20,076 nt of DNA from Sulfolobaceae archaeon (GCA_028277025.1 JAPYVG010000029.1:1-20076), one strand, 5' to 3'. Shown: positions 1 to 7,014, counted from the stretch's first letter. Notes: generated by a model from the sequence alone, not told the origin. Numbers and translations are program-made.

Positions 1-194
1 GGCAATTGAACGCATCTCTAAACATATACCTCAAGATGTGCGGGTTTCCCCACCTCTTTTTTACTCCCACTGGGAGTAGGTGGGTTGGGGTTATCCCGCT
101 AAAGGGGCGGAGGGGTATGAACGGGGCGTTGCCCCGTGACTCTGGTGAAGCCCAACGGCTGAGAATTGAATACAAATTCATGAAAATTCAATGA
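1..194 (+). CDS. tnpB: TnpB (IS200/IS605-family RNA-guided nuclease), C-terminal end only
   Basis: The frame is open from the window edge to a TGA at 192-194; the true start lies outside the window. The first residues, Q-L-N-A-S-L-N-I, match the region just after the last RuvC motif of TnpB (consensus D-R-D/Q-x-N-A-S-x-N-I). The catalytic Asp itself would be just off the left edge. The tail continues C-G-F-P-H and then P-L-K-G-R-R-G-M-N-G-A-L-P-R-D-S-G-E-A, a tail I recognise from Sulfolobales TnpB proteins. The last 50 or so codons also encode G/C-rich hairpins (49-84, 121-137), as expected where the tnpB 3' end doubles as the omegaRNA/reRNA scaffold. Whether the rest of the gene is intact cannot be judged here. 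It could instead be a decayed copy. Confidence 0.75.
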   Translation, partial: QLNASLNIYLKMCGFPHLFFTPTGSRWVGVIPLKGRRGMNGALPRDSGEAQRLRIEYKFMKIQ

Positions 195-210
195 AGCCCA
201 AACCCCTCAA
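1..210 (+). mobile_element. Right end of an IS200/IS605-type element (copy A)
   Basis: Bases 34-206 are repeated in inverse orientation at 19341-19503, where they lie in a discrete insertion, so this is the right end of a mobile element. Homology starts at AGATGTGCGGG and ends at AAGCCCAAACCCC. By analogy with copy B the element should end about four bases further on, near 210 (TCAA). No terminal inverted repeat is visible, in keeping with the family. The left part lies outside the window. Confidence 0.75.
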
Positions 211-226
211 CTGTTGAGGATATATT
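34..226 (+). ncRNA. Putative omegaRNA/reRNA (copy A) with flank-derived guide
   Basis: In TnpB systems the 3' end of tnpB plus the right end of the element forms the guide-RNA scaffold, and the guide is the host sequence next to it. Here the scaffold can fold as follows: outer stem 49-55/78-84 (CCCACCT/AGGTGGG) with inner stem 63-68/72-77 (ACTCCC/GGGAGT); 95-98 with 104-107 or 96-99 with 107-110 around GCTAAA; 121-127/131-137 (ACGGGGC/GCCCCGT); 149-152/157-160 (AGCC/GGCT); and an AT-rich stem about 165-171/185-191. The guide would start near 207-211. The structures are seen; the function is inferred from the family. The 5' end of the RNA is unknown because TnpB RNAs are processed. Confidence 0.45.
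205..219. repeat. Perfect 7-base palindrome at the right end of element copy A
   Basis: CCTCAAC, one T, GTTGAGG. It spans the boundary between the conserved end (AAACCCC) and the flanking DNA. The matching position of copy B has unrelated sequence, so most of it is probably target DNA. If a guide RNA were read here, its first half would be self-complementary. Confidence 0.6.
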
Positions 227-229
227 TTA

Positions 230-274
230 ACTGGGTAATAGGCTTAGTAGGCAGTGGGCTTGGTTTTACCCAGT
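230..274. repeat. Inverted repeat, 9-base arms
   Basis: ACTGGGTAA (230-238) and TTACCCAGT (266-274) are perfect inverse copies separated by 27 bases that contain three TAGGC/GGGCT-like runs. No gene spans it. It could be a transcription stop for the tnpB/guide transcript, a site for a regulator, or the remains of another small element. The rest of the 195-409 gap holds only AT-rich sequence and the promoter of the acetyltransferase gene. Confidence 0.5.
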
Positions 275-359
275 AATTTACGGCATACCGATAGATGATA
301 TAATAGGCATTATTTTGTTGGTTGTTTTAAAAAATAAAATACGAAAATAGTACCAAAAC

Positions 360-368
360 TTTATTAAT
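360..368 (+). promoter_or_regulatory. TATA box of the GNAT gene
   Basis: TTTATTAAT lies about 46 bases before the ATG at 410. Transcription should start near 388-392, leaving a short leader of about 20 bases. The leader contains only a weak purine-rich GGATAAGAGAG stretch before the start. Confidence 0.45.
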
Positions 369-409
369 CAAAAGACAGAAGAGATTGATGGGAAAAAGGA
401 TAAGAGAGC

Positions 410-856
410 ATGAGTATTAGAGATTTAATCTCCTCCTCTCTTTCCGAATTCGATTCATATTATGCATTAAAAAATTTAAAGAACTCTCAACTAATACTGG
501 AATATATTAACGGAGAGCCAATAGGGTTTGCAGAGTTAAAGCGATGGGGCAAAATAGGCATAATTTTCTATCTAGGAGTTCTGCCAAAATTTAGAGGAAG
601 AGGGATAGGAAAGAAACTAGTATTAAGGGCTGAGAACGTTTTCAGAGAGAAAGGCCTAGAGTTTTCCTTAGCTTCAACTAGAAGCTGGAATAAACCCGCG
701 ATGAAAATGTTTGAATCATTAGGTTACAAGTTTTTTAATATTGATAACGTGAGCGACAAGATCGTATATATACTAAATGCCTATGACGACAATACAGTAG
801 TATGTAAAGAATTGGTAAAGGGTGTGGAGTGTGAAAAACTAGTTCATTCAGGCTGA
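410..856 (+). CDS. GNAT-family N-acetyltransferase
   Basis: This 148-residue protein should transfer an acetyl group from acetyl-CoA to an amine; the substrate cannot be read from sequence. Motif A, V-L-P-K-F-R-G-R-G-I-G-K-K-L (residues 57-70), carries the R-x-x-G-x-G/A pyrophosphate-binding loop. It is followed by N94-x-x-A-x-x-M-F-E-S-L-G-Y (94-106), the usual motif B end. The length is typical of a single GNAT domain. The C-terminal 30 residues contain two cysteines and are not part of the fold core. Its 3' end overlaps the convergent permease gene by 13 bases. It could act on a protein N-terminus (RimI-like) or on a small molecule. The family call is secure; the substrate is unknown. Confidence 0.85.
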   Translation: MSIRDLISSSLSEFDSYYALKNLKNSQLILEYINGEPIGFAELKRWGKIGIIFYLGVLPKFRGRGIGKKLVLRAENVFREKGLEFSLASTRSWNKPAMKMFESLGYKFFNIDNVSDKIVYILNAYDDNTVVCKELVKGVECEKLVHSG

Positions 857-2310
857 ATTTCTTTGTATATCAACTCTAATTCTATTCCTTCTTTTTTCCT
901 CTCTATCCTGGAGACCTCATATGTTATAAGTCCTATTAGTGGTGGTAGGATCACGGTGAAGATGTCGAAAGGAACGTTACCCTGGAGTATGACGTCCCCG
1001 AAAGTAGGGTAAGTTAATACATAGAATATCGTTGATATTATTACTGTTGAAAGCCCTAGAATTGAGAGTGGTGCCGTGATTAACAATCTCCTATCAAGAT
1101 TGGCCAATTTTAATGAGGCTATTGATACTACTAAATAGTTCCAAGTTATAAACCAAAGACCGTCTATGGCAAAACTCACTGACAACCCCAGATATACTTC
1201 GATAAAATTAAACAGCATAGAAGATAATAACGTTAATAGCAATGCGTTAACTGGGATACCATTCCTAACCTCGCTCAAAAATGCCGGTAACACTCTATCA
1301 AATGACATTGAAAATAATAGTCTTGAGGATGCACTGACGTTTATCATAGCGTATAACAGATACCACGTTAAACCACTAGCAATTACTAGAAATAATAACG
1401 GAGACTTAAGAAATGGTAGAGCTAAAAAGCTGAGCGTGGAGCCAGTGTAGATGGGTAGATTCCAGCCTTGTAGTGTGTACGTTATATACTCATCTTTTCC
1501 TATACCGTATTCAATTGCCAGAACGAAGAGAAGTGTGAAAAGTGTAGCGATCGCATAAGAAAGAATATATCCTATGAAAAAGATATTTCTCTTCCTTTTC
1601 ACTTCTCCGGCGAAAAATGAAGGGGCATTAGAAAATGCGAAAAGTGAGAGGGCAAAGACCGATGCTAACGCGAACGTCTGCCCATTAAGTTGTGGGACTG
1701 TTATATCGGTTATACTTTTCCCCTTCATCATGAATAAGCCAATTAACGAAATTATTCCACCTATTAACTGGAGGATTGTGAGGTACCTCACGCTTTTAGC
1801 GTAAACCTTGCCCTTGAAGGAGAGTAAAAATGAAACTATTATGAAGACTGTAGTTAACGCGAAAAGATAAACGTTTGAATTCATGATTACGTTAGCTAAA
1901 CTTATGATGGAGTTATTGTTTAAGTAATAACCTATGAGTTGTAATGCGGGGATAATTACCATAATAACTTCTAGCATTGCAAGTACTGGGAAACCCATTG
2001 AGAATGCAGTTATTAATGACATCCCCACCATTATCCCTATTCTTGGTCCTAAAGCCCTAGAAACGTAGATGTAATCCCCAGCTGATCTAGGTATGTTAGT
2101 CGAGAGTATATAGTAATTTATGGTCAATGGTAACATTAGTAGGGAGGAGATAATCACAGCCAATATCCAATTAGAGTTAGGAAGGAATGCAGATATAAAA
2201 AGCGGGTAAGCAATCCCTGCGGCAGGCCCTAAGAACGAGAAGTTAAGTGCAAATACGTCGAAGGTACCGAACTCTTTTACTAGACCCGTTGATTCTCTAA
2301 CGAATTTCAT
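844..2310 (-). CDS. APC-superfamily amino acid/polyamine permease
   Basis: A 488-residue polytopic membrane protein with about 12 hydrophobic segments, the usual size for the APC (amino acid-polyamine-organocation) family. Hallmarks are the glycine-rich broken first helix, G-P-A-A-G-I-A-Y-P at 28-36, and P-R-S-A-G-D-Y-I-Y-V-S-R-A-L-G-P at 74-89, the conserved TM2-3 motif of cation-coupled amino acid permeases. It probably imports amino acids or related cations across the cytoplasmic membrane using the proton gradient; the substrate is not readable. The ATG at 2310 fits a leaderless transcript: GTTTTTAAGA on the minus strand (2331-2340) is centred 25 bases upstream. It is convergent with the GNAT gene. 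Confidence 0.88.
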   Translation of the reverse strand: MKFVRESTGLVKEFGTFDVFALNFSFLGPAAGIAYPLFISAFLPNSNWILAVIISSLLMLPLTINYYILSTNIPRSAGDYIYVSRALGPRIGIMVGMSLITAFSMGFPVLAMLEVIMVIIPALQLIGYYLNNNSIISLANVIMNSNVYLFALTTVFIIVSFLLSFKGKVYAKSVRYLTILQLIGGIISLIGLFMMKGKSITDITVPQLNGQTFALASVFALSLFAFSNAPSFFAGEVKRKRNIFFIGYILSYAIATLFTLLFVLAIEYGIGKDEYITYTLQGWNLPIYTGSTLSFLALPFLKSPLLFLVIASGLTWYLLYAMINVSASSRLLFSMSFDRVLPAFLSEVRNGIPVNALLLTLLSSMLFNFIEVYLGLSVSFAIDGLWFITWNYLVVSIASLKLANLDRRLLITAPLSILGLSTVIISTIFYVLTYPTFGDVILQGNVPFDIFTVILPPLIGLITYEVSRIERKKEGIELELIYKEIQPE

Positions 2311-2330
2311 ATTGCGGTTTTTGACTACTC

Positions 2331-2340
2331 TCTTAAAAAC
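2331..2340 (-). promoter_or_regulatory. TATA box of the APC permease gene
   Basis: GTTTTTAAGA on the minus strand is centred about 25 bases upstream of the ATG at 2310. This places transcription start at or next to the start codon. Confidence 0.5.
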
Positions 2341-2683
2341 TTTCTTACGTCTTTAAACTTATATTTTCCGTTGGTTCTTCAAGTTGGGTAATCAGAATAT
2401 ATAGTAATAATTACTCCCTTTGTGGAGGAGAAAATCTTACGAAGTTTTCGTGGTTAAAAATGTCTATTTGCTTTATTATTTACAGTTCTAATACCGTAAT
2501 AATATATTCGAAAAATGAAGTAAGGATTTCTTAGGCAGTAGTAAAGTCTAATTTTACACTCTTTAAGCCAAATCTCGGGATTTGAGTTAATGGCTAAAAA
2601 ACATGTGAAAAATGCTGATAGGATTAGGTTTGAGCTTATTAAGTAGAGGTTCGAAATTGCGATAGCACGTGAATAGTTAAATC
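2341..2683. other. Intergenic region without a recognisable gene
   Basis: This AT-rich stretch lies between the divergent permease and ribbon-helix-helix genes. The only coding-like part is a short frame from an ATG at 2590 that reads M-A-K-K-H-V-K-N-A-D-R-I-R-F-E-L-I-K, meets a stop, and continues R-F-E-I-A-I-A-R-E before another stop. It may be a decayed gene fragment, but I cannot assign it. No strong hairpin is visible. Confidence 0.4.
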
Positions 2684-2694
2684 CTTATATTTAA
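2684..2694 (+). promoter_or_regulatory. TATA box of the ribbon-helix-helix gene
   Basis: CTTATATTTAA is centred about 24 bases before the ATG at 2713, the normal archaeal spacing for a leaderless transcript. This supports the start chosen for the small gene. Confidence 0.55.
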
Positions 2695-2712
2695 ACTGAG
2701 AGATGAAATTTG

Positions 2713-2865
2713 ATGAAGGCACAAATCACGCTTACGTTGGATGATGAACTGTTAAGACAAATAGAAATCATTGCTATGAGCCAAGGAATAAGCATTGACG
2801 ACGCATTTGAGGAGTCGATTAGGAATTTATTACTTCAAGATTTTATAGAGAGTATAAAGGATTAA
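2713..2865 (+). CDS. Small ribbon-helix-helix (CopG/Arc-like) DNA-binding protein
   Basis: A 50-residue protein beginning M-K-A-Q-I-T-L-T-L-D-D-E-L-L. The pattern is a short beta strand (residues 3-8, alternating hydrophobic and polar), helix A (about 9-23), a turn at Q-G-I-S, and helix B (about 27-42). This is the classic ribbon-helix-helix layout and the domain fills the whole protein. Such proteins bind DNA as dimers and act as autoregulated repressors or as antitoxins. No toxin gene (PIN, RelE or similar) is adjacent; the next gene, 45 bases downstream, is a long helical protein. It is therefore either an orphan antitoxin or a stand-alone regulator. The ATG at 2713 is preferred over the one at 2703, which leads to an early stop in another frame. 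Confidence 0.75.
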   Translation: MKAQITLTLDDELLRQIEIIAMSQGISIDDAFEESIRNLLLQDFIESIKD

Positions 2866-2910
2866 ATGTTTAAAGACACTCTTTTTTGTTCCTTTTAAGT
2901 AAGTTTTTTC

Positions 2911-3990
2911 ATGGTAAATTACTTACCAGCACTTTATGCGTTAAATCAAACTGGTGATGCATATAGTATACTTCAGCAAGTGGTCCCCGAGCTCAAGCCT
3001 TTATACAGTTTCTTAATAGCTTATAGATCGGCTTGTCTAGGGAATTTGGCCCATGCAACATATTTTTTACAGAGCGTTAGGGATTCCCCCTTCATAAACC
3101 CCTACTCCCTTTACGTTCACAAAATGAGTGACCCTAAGTGTTTAACGAACTTGAATAAACTTATTGAGACAACGTTCTATCAGAACGACCCTTGGAAGCA
3201 CGCCCTTTTGTCAATTATCACTATGGCATCAGAATTAAATTCGATAACCGATTACGTAGTAGATTTCGGAAATGAATATGCTATTAGCGAAATAAATGAA
3301 GCGATTAGGCTTGCCCCTCATATAAAAGTTTTTGATTTTTACAAAGCCTTTGCTATAAGGGATTTAGATAGGGAGCATAAGAAACTAATTGAGGAATATT
3401 ATAAGACTGTTGAGCACCAACTCACGACTTACTACCAACCATTCTTCGATTTAGCAGACTACTATATCCTTTTAGTCAACAATTCCTATGGCGAGGAAAA
3501 GGCTAAGATTACAAATTTTATAACATACGATATAATTCCCTTCTTAGAAAATATTGTAAAGAAGCTAAGTGAACATGTACTGCTAATGCAATACACGGCC
3601 TTTGACCTTTACTTTGCCTCGAGAGAATTTACAGAATTCGTTAGAAAAATAGAGAAGGATAAGAAATTTAACATAGAGCAGAAGGAAAAGATAGTTAAAA
3701 GTGCGGAAAAGACCTTGAATTTTGCTGAACAAGAGTTTAAGAGATATGGATTAAATAATCTAGCACAAGCGGTTGAAATTCAAAAGGCGTTTATAGCTAA
3801 TGAAAACCTGGACAGATTTGTGAACGCCGTCTTACTAGTTCCACCATCTACTGATTTTTCTTTTAGGGATAAGGTTTACTACCTAATTGTAGGTAAGGCT
3901 GATAGACGCTATAAGGAAGAACTGTGCAAGCGTTACAGTATTATTGATGAGAGGGTCTCAGAAGAGTGTAAAAAGAGAAGTTTGATATGA
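2911..3990 (+). CDS. Unrecognised, mostly helical cytoplasmic protein
   Basis: 359 residues and no motif I recognise. There is no signal peptide and no convincing membrane segment. The sequence is rich in amphipathic helices spaced much like tetratricopeptide-type repeats: the opening Y-L-P-A-L-Y-A-L-N-Q-T-G-D-A-Y-S-I-L is followed by A-C-L-G-N-L-A-H-A-T-Y-F-L, and later by long charged helices (residues 215-290). It may be a helical-repeat scaffold, but no repeat is strict enough to be sure. The ATG at 2911 gives the whole open frame; a possible TATA box (GTTTAAAG, about 2869-2876) leaves a leader of about 13 bases. The secreted-protein gene follows after 30 bases but has its own promoter. 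Confidence 0.6.
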   Translation: MVNYLPALYALNQTGDAYSILQQVVPELKPLYSFLIAYRSACLGNLAHATYFLQSVRDSPFINPYSLYVHKMSDPKCLTNLNKLIETTFYQNDPWKHALLSIITMASELNSITDYVVDFGNEYAISEINEAIRLAPHIKVFDFYKAFAIRDLDREHKKLIEEYYKTVEHQLTTYYQPFFDLADYYILLVNNSYGEEKAKITNFITYDIIPFLENIVKKLSEHVLLMQYTAFDLYFASREFTEFVRKIEKDKKFNIEQKEKIVKSAEKTLNFAEQEFKRYGLNNLAQAVEIQKAFIANENLDRFVNAVLLVPPSTDFSFRDKVYYLIVGKADRRYKEELCKRYSIIDERVSEECKKRSLI

Positions 3991-4002
3991 TTTTATAAAT
4001 TA
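3991..4002 (+). promoter_or_regulatory. TATA box fixing a leaderless GTG start
   Basis: TTTTATAAATTA starts immediately after the preceding stop codon and is centred 25 bases upstream of the GTG at 4021. The match to the archaeal promoter is strong and argues that GTG is the real start. Confidence 0.6.
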
Positions 4003-4020
4003 TTGCCAAAATAGTTATAT

Positions 4021-4470
4021 GTGGATAAACTAAGTATAGGGTTGATATTTGCTCTAGTAATTGTAATAGGCTTAGCTTTTTCAAGCCTCTACTTTATCGT
4101 GTACCCTCCAAAACCAGTTTATATTACGAGGACGGTATATAATACTACTACCGTTACGCAAATACACACTTACATAACTACAGTTTATTCCACACAGTAC
4201 GTCATTGGAAATATAACTTATAACATTTACGGCGTCAAGTTAAAAATAATTAGCTTTAACGCAACTCAAGCTAAAATCCAATTAGTGGACTTACCTTCAA
4301 ACGTTAAAATATACTACATATTTTTATTTAATGGGAATTATGTAACCGTTAATGTTTCAACAACCCTTTCCCCCTTAACCCTCTCCGGTTACACTAATTA
4401 TTTGGAAATTAAGAGCAGTTTTGGTACAATCCAAGTCTATTACATGAACTTTTCTTTAATCATATCCTAA
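4021..4470 (+). CDS. Membrane-anchored secreted protein, unknown function
   Basis: 149 residues. An N-terminal hydrophobic segment (about 6-28, ending F-I-V-Y-P-P-K-P) is either a membrane anchor or an uncleaved signal. It is followed by a Thr/Tyr-rich stretch (T-R-T-V-Y-N-T-T-T-V-T and on to about residue 60) and then a beta-rich domain. Several N-x-S/T sequons (N-T-T, N-I-T, N-A-T, N-V-S, N-F-S) suggest heavy N-glycosylation outside the cell, as is usual for Sulfolobales surface proteins. I recognise no catalytic motif. It starts with GTG just downstream of a good TATA box. Its stop codon overlaps that of the convergent glycosidase gene by four bases (CTAA). Confidence 0.65.
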   Translation: MDKLSIGLIFALVIVIGLAFSSLYFIVYPPKPVYITRTVYNTTTVTQIHTYITTVYSTQYVIGNITYNIYGVKLKIISFNATQAKIQLVDLPSNVKIYYIFLFNGNYVTVNVSTTLSPLTLSGYTNYLEIKSSFGTIQVYYMNFSLIIS

Positions 4471-5621
4471 AAGTTTTTCAGGTTTTTAAAGAGGAGTGCG
4501 CTACTTCTAGGTTTTAAGTTTATATCGTATAGCCCAAACTTCATTTCATAACCGAAATTCCACTCAAAGTTATCGATCAGAGACCAATACATGTATGCTT
4601 CAACGTTAACCCTTGACTCCTTGATGGCATTTATGTGAGAGAGGATGAAGTAAGGCCTTATGTAGTCCCTAGAATCAGCTATACCGTTTTCCGTAATGTA
4701 TATTTTCTTACCCTCATACCTTCTACTGACCTTAATTAAAACCTCCTTTAAACCGTTGGGGTAAACTTCCCAACCGTAATCCGAAGTGGGATTACCTTCA
4801 AGGGAGAAGGAATTAGGGTTACAAAACATCCCATAGCCCCTTTTCACCTTCTTGTTTTCAAACAATATCCTAGAATAATAATTAACACCTATCCAGTCAA
4901 ACTTAAGTTTATAAAGTAAATCCCAGATTAATACTTTTTCCATTTCGTCATCATTGACATATGGAAAGTTATAAACAACCCCGATTTTCTCCCCCTTGAA
5001 TTCTTCATAGACTAAGTTATTTGCTGTCACTAGGTTTAAGAGAGCTTTCTCATAAGCCTTCCTACTGGTTATCCCAGGGGGAAATATTCCCGATAAATAT
5101 GCGAAGTTTAAATAAACGTTTGGCTCGTTAAAAGTACACCACAAGTCAACATATTCTCCAAGTGCATCCCTTACAGTTTTAGAGAATTTCAAGAACTCTT
5201 TAACGGTATTCTCACTATACCAACCTAAGGCACCTTCAGTTAACATGGAATCTCTAGCGATAATCGGGTCGTGAACCCATAAAGGCAAGTCAAAATGGTT
5301 GAGGCATATTATGACTTCAATCCCCCTGTCCTTTAAGTCTTTTAAAATCTCCTTATACAAACTCAAAGCGTTCTGGTCGATCTCGTCCCTCCTTTTAAAT
5401 ATCCTGCCCCAACTCACCCCCATCCTCCAGATCTCTGCCCCTGTCTTTTCCGCGATCTCATGAACTAACTTATATTTTGATAAGTAGAAGTTCTTGTCTG
5501 GTAGTTCTCCGTTAACTTTCCCTATGCTGATGTTTATTTCATCCGTTAACCATCTATACCAATCAGAATTCGTATTTAATTCCTCAAATTGAAAGGGTGA
5601 GATAGAAAAGCCTAGCTTCAT
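4467..5621 (-). CDS. Family GH1 beta-glycosidase, LacS-like, short form
   Basis: 384 residues. It retains the complete GH1 signature: acid/base Glu166 in C-T-F-N-E-P-N, nucleophile Glu311 in Y-I-T-E-N-G, substrate-site L-N-H-F-D-L-P-L-W (107-115) and W-S-L-I-D-N-F-E-W (346-354). It should hydrolyse beta-linked glucosides or galactosides with retention. The phrases N-x-D-W-Y-R-W, W-V-H-D-P-I and W-I-G-V-N-Y-Y-S-R, and the end R-P-S-S-A-L-L-F, place it with Sulfolobus LacS. It is about 100 residues shorter than LacS (489), with loops removed rather than a broken end. No signal peptide, so intracellular. The ATG at 5621 is 37 bases from the divergent oxidoreductase gene. The family is secure; preferred sugar unknown. 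Confidence 0.92.
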   Translation of the reverse strand: MKLGFSISPFQFEELNTNSDWYRWLTDEINISIGKVNGELPDKNFYLSKYKLVHEIAEKTGAEIWRMGVSWGRIFKRRDEIDQNALSLYKEILKDLKDRGIEVIICLNHFDLPLWVHDPIIARDSMLTEGALGWYSENTVKEFLKFSKTVRDALGEYVDLWCTFNEPNVYLNFAYLSGIFPPGITSRKAYEKALLNLVTANNLVYEEFKGEKIGVVYNFPYVNDDEMEKVLIWDLLYKLKFDWIGVNYYSRILFENKKVKRGYGMFCNPNSFSLEGNPTSDYGWEVYPNGLKEVLIKVSRRYEGKKIYITENGIADSRDYIRPYFILSHINAIKESRVNVEAYMYWSLIDNFEWNFGYEMKFGLYDINLKPRSSALLFKNLKNF

Positions 5622-5658
5622 AATTTTAGCTTATATATCCTAAAATATATTTAATTGT
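5622..5658. promoter_or_regulatory. Interleaved divergent promoters, 37-base gap
   Basis: The + gene (ATG 5659) has TTATATA at 5631-5637, centred 25 bases upstream. The - gene (ATG 5621) has a TATATTTTA-type box on the minus strand at about 5642-5650, also about 25 bases upstream. Each box lies nearer to the other gene's start, so the two initiation complexes should exclude each other. Both messages would be leaderless. Confidence 0.55.
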
Positions 5659-7014
5659 ATGAAATTCGACGTAATTATAATAGGTACTGGCGGTGGAGGG
5701 TACCCAGGAGCTTTTCGTCTAGCGAGATCTGGTTATAAGGTAGCTCTGATAGACCCTAAAGGGGAATTGGGAGGGAATTGCCTTTTTTCCGGGTGCATAC
5801 CTTCTAAAACAGTAAGAGAAATAGCACAGATGGTATGGAGAGTAAAGAGAATACTAAAAACCGATATAAAGACGGACTTTTCCCTTATACAAGATTATAA
5901 AGATAAAGTCCAAGAGACTAGATTCTTACAACACAGAGAGGAGTTAAAAGAAAACCCTAATGTGACCTTTTTCAAGGCAAAGGCAAAGATAAAGGATAAC
6001 CAGAGGGTTATACTTGATGGTAACGAAATTGAGGGTAAATATATGGTAATTGCAACCGGAAGCGAACCGATAAGGCCTAACTTTCCGGGTTCACAATACT
6101 GTATAACCAGTGATGATTTATTTGGGTATAAGACTCCTTTAAGGAAGTTACCGGAGAAAATTATTATCGTGGGCGGTGGGTATATCGCTTTAGAAACCGC
6201 TTCAATACTTTTAACCCTCGGCTATGATGTCACAGTATTGGTTAGGGGGGATAAAGTGTTAAAGGGGTTTGAACCAGAAATAGTTTCTACGCTCCTTCCC
6301 TTATTAAACCTTAAAATAATGTATAACTCCCCACTACTTGAGGTTAAAAAAGTTAAGGAAGATGAATATGAAGTAATTTATGCTTCCAAAGACGGTAGCA
6401 AGAAGAGCTTAAATGCCGGGCTCGTAATGCTTGCAACGGGTAGGAAACCGGTATTGCCAGAGGGGGTTGAAAACATAGGTCTTTCAATCGACGTGAAGGG
6501 GCATATAGTAGTTGATGAGGCTATGAGAACAAACATTCCCAACGTTTATGCTACTGGGGATGTTAACGGTAAAGCTCCGTTCTTCCACGCTGCAGTTAGG
6601 ATGTCTATGGCCGCTGCATACAATATAATGGCCGGTAGTTCACCCACAGATTTTGTCGACTTTAAGTCCATCCCGGTTACAATTTTCACTATCCCCCCAG
6701 CCGCATATGTTGGTTTCATGCCCAGTGATCTGAAGAGGCTTGGGATTCCCTATGTTGAGGCATCGTATGACATGAAGAGAGACGCAATGGCACAGATGTA
6801 TGATGAAATGGAAGGTGTCGTAAAATTGTATTTCGAGAGGGGGAGTCTTAGGGTTCTGGGAGGCTGGGTAGTGGGTGTACATGCTGGATATATAATAAAT
6901 GAAATTGGGCAAGCTGTAGCTAACGGTCTGACTGCTAGAGATTTAGCTAACTTCGCCGACCAACACCCTGCAACTAACGAACTGATTGCATATACTGCAA
7001 GAAAAGTGGTTTAA
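5659..7014 (+). CDS. Dihydrolipoamide dehydrogenase-like flavin disulfide oxidoreductase
   Basis: 451 residues with the full class I pyridine nucleotide-disulfide oxidoreductase plan. FAD site [10 protein letters not shown] is at 9-18; redox pair C41 and C46 in [13 protein letters not shown]; nucleotide site [10 protein letters not shown]; second FAD motif V-Y-A-T-G-D-V; C-terminal H436-P-x-x-N-E441, the active-site base pair of the family. It should pass electrons between NAD(P)H and a disulfide (lipoyl or small thiol). After the second beta strand of the nucleotide domain the sequence is V-L-V-R-G-D-K-V-L. It lacks the acidic residue typical of NAD-dependent lipoamide dehydrogenases and resembles NADPH-using glutathione reductases. 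No 2-oxoacid dehydrogenase genes are adjacent, so mercuric, coenzyme A disulfide or other disulfide substrates are possible. Confidence 0.85.
   Translation: MKFDVIIIGTGGGGYPGAFRLARSGYKVALIDPKGELGGNCLFSGCIPSKTVREIAQMVWRVKRILKTDIKTDFSLIQDYKDKVQETRFLQHREELKENPNVTFFKAKAKIKDNQRVILDGNEIEGKYMVIATGSEPIRPNFPGSQYCITSDDLFGYKTPLRKLPEKIIIVGGGYIALETASILLTLGYDVTVLVRGDKVLKGFEPEIVSTLLPLLNLKIMYNSPLLEVKKVKEDEYEVIYASKDGSKKSLNAGLVMLATGRKPVLPEGVENIGLSIDVKGHIVVDEAMRTNIPNVYATGDVNGKAPFFHAAVRMSMAAAYNIMAGSSPTDFVDFKSIPVTIFTIPPAAYVGFMPSDLKRLGIPYVEASYDMKRDAMAQMYDEMEGVVKLYFERGSLRVLGGWVVGVHAGYIINEIGQAVANGLTARDLANFADQHPATNELIAYTARKVV

Noticed and set aside
1166..1804. Open frames on the strand opposite the APC permease
   Set aside because: They lie wholly inside the permease gene and have no family motif. 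The permease reading is clearly the real one. The same holds for frames opposite or inside the oxidoreductase, transporter, Elp3, methyltransferase and kinase genes.
2590..2670. Short gene M-A-K-K-H-V-K-N-A-D-R-I-R-F-E-L-I-K
   Set aside because: Stops after 18 codons. The continuation is also broken and matches no family I can name. At most a relic.
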